Shown here: piece by piece, positions 44,401 to 53,895 of the stretch
Layout: each line of letters opens with the position of its first letter
How positions within the stretch are numbered: position 1 is the first letter of the stretch
NCBI RefSeq assembly: GCF_037126465.1
Contig: NC_088201.1
Span: 126,976,665 to 127,040,664, forward strand
DNA: 64,000 nt
Direction of reading: 5' to 3'
Source: Ornithodoros turicata
Lineage: Eukaryota > Arthropoda > Arachnida > Ixodida > Argasidae
The notes under the pieces: generated by a model
What the model was told of the DNA's origin: nothing
The model's database searches: none
Seen by the model: the letters and a program-made list of their open reading frames with translations, nothing else
Made by a program: the position numbers and the translations under genes

Positions 44401-45392
44401 ACTAAGTGACTCAACAGAAAAAGTAGGGCCGGTTGGTACAACTCCATTTTTAGCGGCAAGAATAAGGACACTCGGTTAGACACTGAATAGGAAAGAACAG
44501 GTCGCAACTTTCAACCACTTTTACTGGAATGAGCCGAACATAAAACCAAATACAATCTTCTCATCCGTACCCTCCCCCTCTTCTGGCTGATTGGCGCAGT
44601 GTGCGGCGCTCAGGTATGGAAGAAGAGGGGGAGGGTACAGATGAGAAGATTGTATTTGGTTTTATGTTCGCTCATTCCAGTAAAAGTCGTTGAAAGTTGC
44701 GACCTGTTCTTTCCTATTCAGTGTCTAACCGAGTGTCTTTATACTTGTCGCTAAAAATGGACTAAGTGACTAGCTGACAGCTTTGTTTGGCTGCACGTAC
44801 TGTGTTTTTCCACGTTGCCCTTTGTTCTCACTTGCTTTCGGTATGACTCTCCACACGTTCATTCCCAGCCCTGCTCTAGCAATAACCTCTAAGGACTTGC
44901 AGTTGTTTACCTACACCTCGGGTCGTGCACTAAGATTTTTCTTCTTGTACACATTCCTTTTGGCACGTCATCAACCTAGCCTTTAAATACGATACCCACG
45001 AAAAGGGTGGTGCCCCTAAGAAGAACAGTTTGTGTCCGAAGTAATAGCGGCTCCCCACTGAGGCTTTCTCTCATTTAGTGTTCAGTATTTTACATTATCG
45101 TTGTAAAGTAACTAAGCTACTTATCTCTCTTTTATACTTTTGATTTTTTACTGTGATTCTCCTTTTGCCGTCATAGTACTCATCACAAGCTGCAATCGGC
45201 TTATTAAAGATGTATTTCGTACAAGTTGTACTTCATCAGCATTTGGTTTGCAGGTGCTTCCTCCAGATAAATCCTGAAAGAGGAACAAAAGCCAAAAGCA
45301 AGAGGCGTGGACCTGGAGTTGTGACGCAAAAAGTGCTTTCATTTGTGGAAAAAATCAAGCAATATGAGGCTACGAGCTGGGTGTTTTGTTAA
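41473..45392 (+). CDS. SAM-domain protein of the EnSpm-like element (517 aa, five exons)
   Basis: Exons 41473-41677, 42018-42958, 43426-43483, 43921-44131 and 45254-45392 join in frame with GT-AG introns and total 1554 nt ending in TAA. The N-terminus contains SREKEALLHQCLWDLGV and ELSTILNPIQSRKFLHLWND, a SAM-like helical domain. The middle has GGAVVGSGYDSLRAKLENRL, CGCIEW and WPWLLTTECLLNHFKRLTGI. The C-terminus has ALYFVFNIAYPRQAEATLDF. The whole resembles SAMD3-like proteins common in fish and invertebrate genomes (recognition from memory). Role unknown; position next to the transposase suggests an element-encoded accessory. The start may lie upstream (frame open to 41374). A 349-bp foldback sits in the fourth intron. 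Confidence 0.75.
44412..44760. mobile_element. 349-bp foldback element with 11-bp direct repeats
   Basis: ACTAAGTGACT occurs at 44401-44411 and 44761-44771. Inside, arms of about 145 bp are inverted: CCATTTTTAGCGGCAAG at about 44442 against its complement at 44744-44760, and CCCTCCCCCTCTTC against GAAGAGGGGGAGGG around a loop of about 45 nt. Non-coding. It lies in the last intron of the SAM-domain gene. Confidence 0.75.
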
Positions 45393-45939
45393 GACAACAA
45401 CCTGTATGCATAAGTTTTTATTCCGACAGTCATTCCAATTACAAGCTGTAAGCGGAGACCATCACCACGCAGATGCTATGTCGGCTTACTTGGCTCATGC
45501 TGCTCCATTCTGACATTATCACAGTTATCATTCTAGCAACGCCTACAAGTACTAGTCTTATATTTGTTATACTTCTTTCACAATGTATAGTTGAAGCGCA
45601 AAATGGGCGCACCCCTAAGACACAAGCAGCAACTCTTCAAATGACCCCGATGCAAGAAATTTCCAAATGAAGAAAATAAAATACATATTCATTTGTTGTT
45701 TCAGAAATAGGTTCCGTGTGGTTTCTGATCGGGTACAGGACAGCAAACTAGCGCAATCATTCCAGAAACATGCTCCAGTCCCAGTGTAACACCTTTTATG
45801 TACATGTAATTCCATGTTTCACTGGAAGCATTCCATGGAAGACACTGTACAGGATGTCTGTTTTTATTGGAAGCTGGACAGTTCACAAACACAGCAATGA
45901 AAGAAAATTGGCAATGTTTTTGTGGTACTTGTAACTTTA

Positions 45940-46416
45940 GCAGGGGGCATTTTTCTGTTGTCCCTGTTGGTAACACAAATACCACAAAAGTAGTGTCAGT
46001 CTTTCTTTTATAGCTCTGTCCGTGAAGTGTTCTGTTTTCAATAAAAATGGACACACTGTTACACAAACAAAACAAGCTTTCCGTAAATGTAACAGATAAA
46101 CCGGTTACAACAACAGGTTCCGTCGTTGGGTTAAAACTGGCATTCTGTAAAAGCAACAGATGAGCCTGTTATATCAACAGCCTTCTGTTCTTGAGATAAA
46201 ACAGGTCCTCCATTAAGCTAACAGGTAAGCCTGTCAGCTCAACAGCCGTGCGTTATTTAAAAAAACGTGAACCTCTGTAAAATAACAGCAGGATATGTTA
46301 TATCGACAGACACCGTAATGCTTATTTAACGAAACACCCGTATTGCACAACGGAATGTCTGGGGTATAGATTTCCGGTAATTTTCCGTTGAAACAACAGA
46401 GAAATTTTTCTCAGTG
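45940..46416. repeat. right subterminal repeats of the EnSpm-like element
   Basis: Several degenerate units of the form AACAGRTRARCCTGTTAY...CAACAGCC occur at about 46090, 46150 and 46220, each partly palindromic. CACTA elements carry short subterminal repeats that bind element proteins (known). Confidence 0.6.
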
Positions 46417-46727
46417 TACATCTCAGTTACGAAATATTTGTTTTGGAATCCCTTTTTCTTTTAGTATATTTCAAATATTGCATTCGAGCGCAAGGCTTCG
46501 AAGGCAAAGCAACAACGCGGGGTGCCCCTGTCTGCTATGACTAGTATCGCCTTTCTCATCCGCGTTCCGGTCTGTGGCGAAACCGTAATGGCCGAAATGT
46601 TTTGGCATGTGCTTTGGGGTACATGGCGTGTGATGTCGAATTTACCAAACCTGAATGCCCTCGAGAGCTTCGGATAGTCAGCAGTCACGCCGGCAAAACT
46701 CATGTTCTTACGCGGGCACGCCGGAGA

Positions 46728-47521
46728 CACAGCATGACACGATGCCATCCGCAGAATCGTCGACGGAGGATGAATTGCCGTCATCATCGTCGCCTGGTCG
46801 CGTGGGAAACAGGCTTCATGTGTAATGAAAAGGTTGTCAGCCTCACAGCGGAAATATTGTATTGCTCCTTCAGTTCAGGTGTCCTTGCGGCAAATGCATG
46901 CCGAAGCCGACGGCAGAGGAATGCCTTTGTTGCCGCGAAATGAGACGTTACCGAAGCAGCGCAGCGGTTGCATTTCAAGAAATCTGTACTTTGAAATACT
47001 GTGGCTGGACACTGAGGTGTTCCAGGTGCCCTACTGCTACGTGAGAGAAAGCGACGACTACGCCCTTATCAGGAACAGCGATAAAACAAGTGAGTTCATT
47101 CACGTGTGCACTCAGTTTGTTATCCGTAAAGTTACATATCATAATTATAATTTTACGCGGCCCATGATACATGCAGGAAGTCTCGGTACGTTGCCTACAA
47201 ACAATTTACCAGGTGGCTCTGGGGACCATCAGGAAAGCACTGCAGAAAAGTCCTGAAAGCATGTGCTGTACATGCGATAACGGAAAACTTTCCTCCTGGA
47301 GCATACAAAAGTCTTTTTTTTTTGCCTTTTTGACGTGTGATGCAGTAGGTGCTGTCTAGCCATGTGTATGTTTATTCGCTTTCATTGAAGTGAAGCTCTC
47401 ACTTTTCTTTCAGATGTTTGTTGGCAGCATTTAATGCCTGCCATCTTGACAGAGGTACACTGGATGGTTTGGTCGTGAACACTGCAAAATCGCAACAGTA
47501 TCCATTTCATGCACAATAAAG
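46728..47521 (+). pseudogene. gene or recent pseudogene with P2RX7_C-like zinc domain
   Basis: After an acceptor at about 46870 the frame reads CPCGKCMPKPTAEECLCCRE. After a one-base shift come GCISRNLYFEILWLDTEVFQ and VPYCYVRESDD. A later exon (from about 47178) reads SRYVAYKQFTRWLWGPSGKH then KVLKACAVHAITENFPPGAY. These are successive blocks of the P2X7 C-terminal cysteine-rich domain as it occurs in stand-alone invertebrate proteins. A short acidic upstream exon beginning MPSAESSTEDELPSSSS (46742) may be the N-terminus. AATAAA is at about 47515. The shift after CCRE and the mismatched phase at the last intron suggest a pseudogene. Function of such proteins is unknown. Confidence 0.6.
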
Positions 47522-47539
47522 GTCTGGTATATACCCTCC

Positions 47540-48268
47540 TGGAGTAACCAGACAGCCTCTACACTGTAAAATACATTCTACAGACATCCCAGCTGGCATA
47601 TATTGCTTTATTGATCACTGAGGTTATGAGTGAACATATGAGTGATATCCGTAAACAAACAAGGAAGGAAGGTGAACATCCCTGTAGTGTGTTCATATCA
47701 ATTTGCAGGTGCTTCACCTACCACCAACCAGAAACGTAATGTATGCGTGCTTCTTTTTTCTTTTCAGTGCACAGGTGTTTGCTACAAACGCGTTCCAGTT
47801 CATAAGCTCTAAGAGAACACAGGCTATCACCTTGCCTATCAAACATCACATGGGCTCATGACTTCATCACTATGAGAAGTGCCTCAAGTGGGTTCTCACT
47901 AGGGCTCGGGATCTAACACGTTTTTTTTTTTCGAATTTCGTTTAAAACGTTTCTGGTTAAACGTTTTGTACGCCGCTTAGATTAAGGTATAGTCTAGAAA
48001 ACGTTTCCTTATGAAATGTTTAAACGTTTTGTTAATGCGAAGCGGTTGAACGTTATGTCAAGGTCGTTTAAACGTCTTGTTAATACGAAAGGCAACGCCT
48101 TCCTAAACGGATGGCTATGTAAGCAACTTCTTATCTTTATTAACAGGAAACATGCACGCGCCAGGCATTATGGGGACAGAGACAGAAGTTGTCCCCTTTA
48201 TGCCTGGCGCGTCTATGGTTCCCATCAGTAATTACCAATTACGCCAGTTTCTCACTGTCTTGTAAGCA
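47540..48268. other. no gene; GTTTAAACG motif cluster and one hairpin
   Basis: Between 47935 and 48090, variants of GTTTAAACGTTTTGT recur six or more times on one strand. A stem at 48156-48178 (ACGCGCCAGGCAT...GGGGACA) pairs with 48189-48212. Nothing codes. Confidence 0.6.
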
Positions 48269-49261
48269 GCTTACAGTAGTATGGGATCAGCTCAAGAAGC
48301 CGGCAAGTCTCTGGACGTCATTAATTAGCAATTAGAGCAATTTGGAACCCCCCACATTAATTAGGATAATTCAGGGAGTCATTACACTAATTGGGGAACG
48401 TCTATCTCGTGTCCAGACCACTGTGTGAGTTGCCGGCTACTTGAGCTGACAAAAAATAAAAAAATAGGTAAAAAATAAAATGAAAAGATAGAAATAGAGT
48501 GGAGAGAAGGAGTTTAGTTGAAGATCAACGACGTCATCTTGAAGAAAGCGGCCCGGAACGGCAGCTGACCGTCGCTGGGCGACGGAGCACAGAGGCAGGT
48601 TGCAAAGCATCACAGCACCAGTTCCGGACATCCTGTGACGTCAGCTGCGACGTCATCATGGCATGTCTGGGCAAGTTAGGACAGCTCTGGTCATGCAAGG
48701 AGAAAAACACTCTAATACAGAGGCTGGGAAAGCAAGAGTATGCAAACCATCAATAGCTAACAAGAAAATAGAACTAGCTACACAACAAATAATCCCACCA
48801 CAACAGGAGCGCGGAATGTTGCGACTGCTCTATCCGACAGCCAGGCAGAAAACTGACTCGTAATAGTTTTTTTCTCCTGTATAAAGCCCACAGCTGCACC
48901 CCCTAGCGGTTACTTTCTCAACTAATCTCGCAACAAAATTATTAAGAATCACGCCAGCGCTACTACGTTCCCAAGGCAGAAGAAAATGGCGGGGATGCCC
49001 GGACAACAGCAACCAGCAGCCGACGTGCACTGGCACGAAAATCGCAAACAAAGCGGGAACAAAGTTGGCGAAAGCATTAGTTACACAACAAATCACCTCA
49101 CCACAGCAGGAGCGCAGACCGATGCGACTGCTCTCCGTCACAGCCAGCCAGAAACTGAGCGAGCGCGGGGAGCGCACGTCTGCTTTCCGCGACAGCCGGA
49201 GAGAAACTGACTGGGGCGCCGCTCCGCGGCCGCTACGCATACACGCTCCTAGCGCCCTCTG

Positions 49262-49395
49262 GGGCGACCACCTCCGAGAGGCTAAGAGTGAAGAGCATTC
49301 CTGTGCCCCCTGCTGGCCGTTCTCATTGGTCGTGAGGCTAAGAGAGAAGAGCATTCCTGCGCCCCCTGCTGGCCGTTCTCATTGGTCGTGACGTC
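49262..49395. repeat. 55-bp tandem duplication within the left arm
   Basis: GAGGCTAAGAG(T/A)GAAGAGCA, then CCCCCTGCTGGCCGTTCTCA and TTGGTCGTGA, occurs twice in tandem from about 49276 to 49390. The mirror copy is at about 57597-57706 in the right arm. Confidence 0.85.
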
Positions 49396-52300
49396 ATCCT
49401 ATTGTCTCAGGACTACCCTGTTTTTTTTTCCACTAATGCTCCTTTGGTCAATCTACAATGAAGCCACAGTATGACGTCATCATGCACCTGCGTGGCTCAA
49501 GGACGCGTACGCTCTAGACAGGGGACCTATTATTTATTGAATCACTATCCCATGATTAGTTCCTTTATTCTTCTATAACGATTGAATAGGAAACTATTGC
49601 AGAAGAGCACCATGCATGAAAGCTGATCGTAGGAATTCCAAAGTCTTACTAAATGAGACTTGCAAAAGAATAAAATACCCTAACACGTAACTCTATCAAC
49701 GGCAAATAAGATGACTAGACACTCAACAAATCAACACAGAGTACGGGTAAAAAGAAGCGCAGAACTCAGGGCAGCACTATCGTCAAGACAACAATGTTCC
49801 TTGTCGAAAAAGAAAAAATACAAAGCGCCAACAAAGGAAAGCATGCAGGTCGGGGAATGTCAGAACACGTCAGGACAAATCGCACAACTGCTGGGCAACA
49901 GAGGAAAACAAACACTTGAACATAGTGGAAAGACACTCACCATCATTTTTCCCGTTCACAGCATTCCCTCATTGTAAATCCACTCGTCACAAAATCCACC
50001 TGCATCGTCGAACACCATTCACCAGTGACGAACCACACATCCGCACCCCATCAGAGGCAGACAGAACCCCACCGAAGCTACGCTCTTCCACTGACGGCCA
50101 ACGCAATTAACAGGAGCAGACTTTGCGTGTCCAGACCCATCAGTGTCCAAGAGAGAAGTGAATCCTTGCGCCCCCTGCAGGCCGTTCTCATTGGCCGTGA
50201 CGTCATCCTATTGTTTCAGGGCTACACTGTTTTTTTTCACTAATGCTCCTCTAGACAAGGTCAACCTGAAACAGTAGTCTCGTGGTATGACGTCATCATG
50301 CAGGTGCGTGGCTCAAGGACGCGTACGCTCTAGACAGGGGACCTGTTATTGATTGAACCACTATCCCTAGATTATTTCCTTTATTCTACTATAATGATTG
50401 CATAGGGAACTATTGCAGAAGAGCACCATAGAAAAGAGGAGATTGTAGCATTTCATTCCCAAAGTCTTATTGTACAGGGAAAAAATGGTTCAGCAAGACA
50501 TAAAGTCACACACCTGTCCCCCTCGCGGTTACTCTCTGAACTAAATGAATCGCAAAATTATTAAGAATACCTCTAGGCTACACTAATTCCTAGGCTACAG
50601 GAATCCATGGCAGCACTATCGTCAAGAATATTTCTTGTACAAAAAGAAAAAAAACTGCATGTAGAAGGAAAGCATGTCAGAACAAGCCCAGGCATGTCAG
50701 CGCATGTTTGTCAGACAACAAGGGGGAAAAAAGAAACAAAGAAGGAAACCAGCACCAAACAATTTCTAAGCACACACACTCCTCTTATTCAAAAACAGTG
50801 CTCATCATAAATCCGTCCAGGGCACTACACACTATTTTTCTTTTGCTACACTTTTTTTCCCAGTGAAAGTCAATGCATTAGTACAGACTGCGTGACGTCA
50901 TCACATCCTGTCTGAAGAAGAAGACAGCGGCAAAGACTCCTATCATTCATTGAATCGCAAGATTATTTCCTTCGTCCTACTCTTAATGACATTGATTCTC
51001 TCATGAAAATTCAACAAAAAAGCACCCTGCATATTAACGATTTTCACCCCAAAGGCTCATCATGGTCATTAGAATTACAGTAAACTGCCACTGCCCTTTT
51101 AAAATAATAAGTGAGACCACTCAACATCACCTCCAGGCTTATGTAATACATGACCCTTTCTATGCTCATGCATTCGTTGTCTGGGGCTACACCTGCGAGC
51201 AAAAAGGCGCAAAAGCCGGGGGCAAAGTTCCATTCGCACAGGCCAAAGCACAAGACAGAACGCCGTTACGGGAACACGATGGCATTCCTATACTATATAA
51301 ATGATTATTGCATTGCAGTTTAGAAAAAACTACAACTACACTATAATTTTAGGAGCCCATTAAAATTCTACTTTCTATGGAAACTATAATTGCCCTATTA
51401 CTTGGATAGCTATTAATGAAGCGCTCCAATTTTTTGTCTCTTCCCATTTCAGCCTTGTCATGCAGGAAAGCAGACTCACATCAAAAATAATTAATTTACA
51501 CTGAGGGTGCCGTGCTTCAGGAATTCCCATCCTGCGCTCAGATGCAAGCATTTCTTCATGGATACCTTTAACAGCTGACTTCCTCAACATACCGAGCTCC
51601 TAACAGCATCTAACAAACAATCAGAGAAACCCTCTTCTCAGCTGCACCATGCGACTTTCTTCTGCGTAAAATCGGTGATTTGAGGAAGAGAGCAGCGAAA
51701 AATTGCGCGCACTTGTGCTTGACTTAAAAAACCTGAAGCATATGCTAATAAACTAAGAAAAAGACACTCATGTCTGGTATCTGATAGTGCCGCATACACA
51801 GACGCATTGTCGCAAAGAAAGCACAGAACAGGGATACACAAATTTCCTTAGGTGAGCAGGGAAAAGGCTTAAGACCTCAGGTCACCGGACATCGCTACGC
51901 GGCTAACACAAGATAACAACAACAAGATAATAGCGGCGGGTGAAATTGCAACACTGCTAAACAAGCCCCAACATGCCATCATGACGTCGCAAACCAGGAA
52001 AAAGAAGTACGCGCGCACACACAGCAGCTCAGGAATGCACAAAGAGAGGTGCTTTATAGGAATTTCTACTCCACACTCAGATACCAGCATTTCTGCACAA
52101 ATACCTATAACGGCTGACTTCCTCAACATATCGACGAAAGCGTACTGACACTCAACATATAACAAAAAACAAACAAATCCCATTCTCATGAACTCTCCTC
52201 CGCCGAGCGGCTTTCTCCTGCTCTACCTGGATGCTGACTGTTTCCCCTCATCTACATTCTGAGTAAAAGCAGTGAAAGGAGAAAAGAACCGCGAAAAATT

Positions 52301-53060
52301 ACACGCATTTGTGCTCCAATAGCTGTAACTGCAAGAAACCGTAGCGCACGCCAATAAACTGAGAAAAAGACACCCATTTCTGCCACCAGATAACTATTGC
52401 ATAATGCCACATACACGACCGCATTACCCTTGCGTAAAGAAAGCACAGGACAGGGATACACAAATTTCCTTAAGTGAGCAGGGAAAAAACTTTAGTCGAA
52501 CCGCTCAGGAATAACCGGAGAATCACCGCTTATCGCAACGAAACTCGACGGCTATAGCACAACATGACACCAACAAGATGCTAGCGACGGGTAAAACTGC
52601 AACAAGAAAGACACTGCTAAACAAGTCCAGACATGCCATGATGCCGTCACAAATCAGGAAAAAAGCACACGCACGCACGCACAGAGCACAACGCATTAAA
52701 CACATGGAGCGCTGAGGAATAATCGTAGCGTTACCGCACATCGCTACGAAGCTCAACGGCTAACACAAGACGATAACAACAAGGTATTAGCGGAGGGTAA
52801 AAATTGTAGCAAGAAAGACGCTACTGAACAAGTCTAGACATGCGACATCGAAAGCGAAAACACTGGTGATCGGGGAGAAGGCCTAAGCCTGCGGCGGATC
52901 ATCATAGAGCATACAGAACTTCATTTTTCTATTTCGCGTAAACTAAACGCGGTCTGCTTGGAAAACGACGCACAATTTTTTTTTCTCAGGGAGCAGAGAA
53001 ATATATCTACTCCGTGCTCAGATACCAGCATTTCTGCTCAAAAATCTGCAAAATTAAGCA

Positions 53061-53216
53061 CCGCTTACTTCGTCAACCAGCTCCGGTGGCGCAGCGGTAA
53101 CGCGTGCGCTTGGAGACTGGGATGTCCGCGGTTCGAATCCGCGGGCCGGCTGTGCCGTCTGGGGTTTTTCCTGGGTTTCCCTCAGATGTGTAATAGGCGT
53201 ATGCCGGCACAGTTCC
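53061..53216 (+). mobile_element. SINE 5' half at the inner end of the left arm
   Basis: CCGCTTACTTCGTCAA (53061-53076) precedes a tRNA-like head with A-box-like TGGCGCAGCGGT and B-box GGTTCGAATCC (about 53133). A body follows as far as GGCACAGTTCC (53216), where arm homology ends. It mirrors the complete SINE at 53606-53895. Confidence 0.85.
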
Positions 53217-53755
53217 GACCATTCAGACTTTATGGTATTAAGCTGTTCGAGTAGAAGTGACTTTCCCTGCTCGCTTAAGATAAATTGTGTATCCCTGTCC
53301 TGTGCTTTCTTCACGGAGGGACAATGCAAATGAGTATTTAGCATTAAGCAATAATTATCTGATAGCAGAAATGGGTGTCTCTGTCACAGTCTATATTCGT
53401 GAGTGCGTCGATATTTTATTTTATTTTTTTTTCTCTCTTATAGCTATGCGAGCAAAAGTGCGTGTAATTTTTCGCTGCTCTTTTCCTATTTTCTCTACTT
53501 TTATGTAGAAGAAAGCCTCCTGCGTAAAAGCTGAATAGTGTTCTATCAGTGGAAGTGGGATTGTTTGATTTTGTTGGGTGTTCGATATCTTGACGAAGTA
53601 AGCGGAGGAGGAGGAGGAGTGTCGTTGGGAGGAACCCGAGAGGTCTGCCTGCCTGATTAGGCGGCATGTTTCTCGGGAAGGGAAAGGTGGTGGAGAGGAG
53701 GAGAAGAAAGGGTGAAGCGGGGGGAGGATAGCTGCGTCCATGGGCCGACTTCAGG
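53217..53755. other. spacer of the giant inverted repeat
   Basis: The only part of the element without an inverted partner. It starts with a diverged module copy (CCCTGCTCGCTTAAG then GTGTATCCCTGTCCTGTGCT) in the same orientation as modules at about 54492 and 55113. It ends inside the 3' part of the SINE at 53606-53895. Confidence 0.75.
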
Positions 53756-53895
53756 GGAACTGTGCCGGCATACGCCTATTACACATCTGAGGGAAACCCA
53801 GGAAAAACCCCAGACGGCACAGCCGGCCCGCGGATTCGAACCGCGGACCTCCCAGTCTCCAAGCGCACGCGTTACCGCTGCGCCACCGGAGCTGG
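53606..53895 (-). mobile_element. full-length tRNA-derived SINE with 16-bp target duplication
   Basis: TTGACGAAGTAAGCGG at 53590-53605 is repeated at 53896-53911. Read on the minus strand, the SINE starts CCAGCTCCGGTGGCGCAGCG (A-box region), has the B-box GGTTCGAATCC, the body GGCTGTGCCGTCTGGGG and GGCACAGTTCCCCTGAAG, and ends in a (CTC)n tail. About 290 bp. RNA polymerase III would transcribe it (family knowledge). Confidence 0.9.

Larger units (their letters stand above)
33451..46416 (+). mobile_element. EnSpm/CACTA-like DNA transposon (13 kb) with intact genes
   Basis: The left end CACTCTAAGAAATTTTTCC and the complement of the right end CACTGAGAAAAATTTCTC are related TIRs, flanked by TA at 33449-33450 and 46417-46418. 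Inside are a TNP2-type DDE transposase gene (38549-41212) and a five-exon SAM-domain gene (41473-45392), both intact. A small spliced gene lies near the left (34532 onward). Nested insertions occur at 33745-37093, 37595-38328 and 44412-44760. CACTA elements usually duplicate 2-3 bp (known). Intact frames suggest recent activity (inference). Confidence 0.8.
48275..53216 (+). repeat. left arm of the giant inverted repeat
   Basis: Reverse complement of 53756-58727. It contains six perfect TGACGTCA octamers (48636, 49389, 49472, 50198, 50288, 50893). It has internally repeated cassettes: GCGCCCCCTGC...CGTGACGTCATCCTATTG at about 49350 and 50170, and TTATTAAGAATMMC at about 48940 and 50560. Short frames occur in both arms only because the arms are copies. 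Confidence 0.9.

Noticed and set aside
33410..46500. Gypsy pol continuing on the far side of the EnSpm-like element
   Set aside because: The minus strand beyond 46417 shows no RNase H or RT sequence, so the gypsy copy appears truncated rather than split.
53077..53165. A functional tRNA gene (A and B boxes present)
   Set aside because: The head continues into a SINE body and is repeated at 6816 and 53606. The cloverleaf is imperfect and a target duplication marks it as a SINE.
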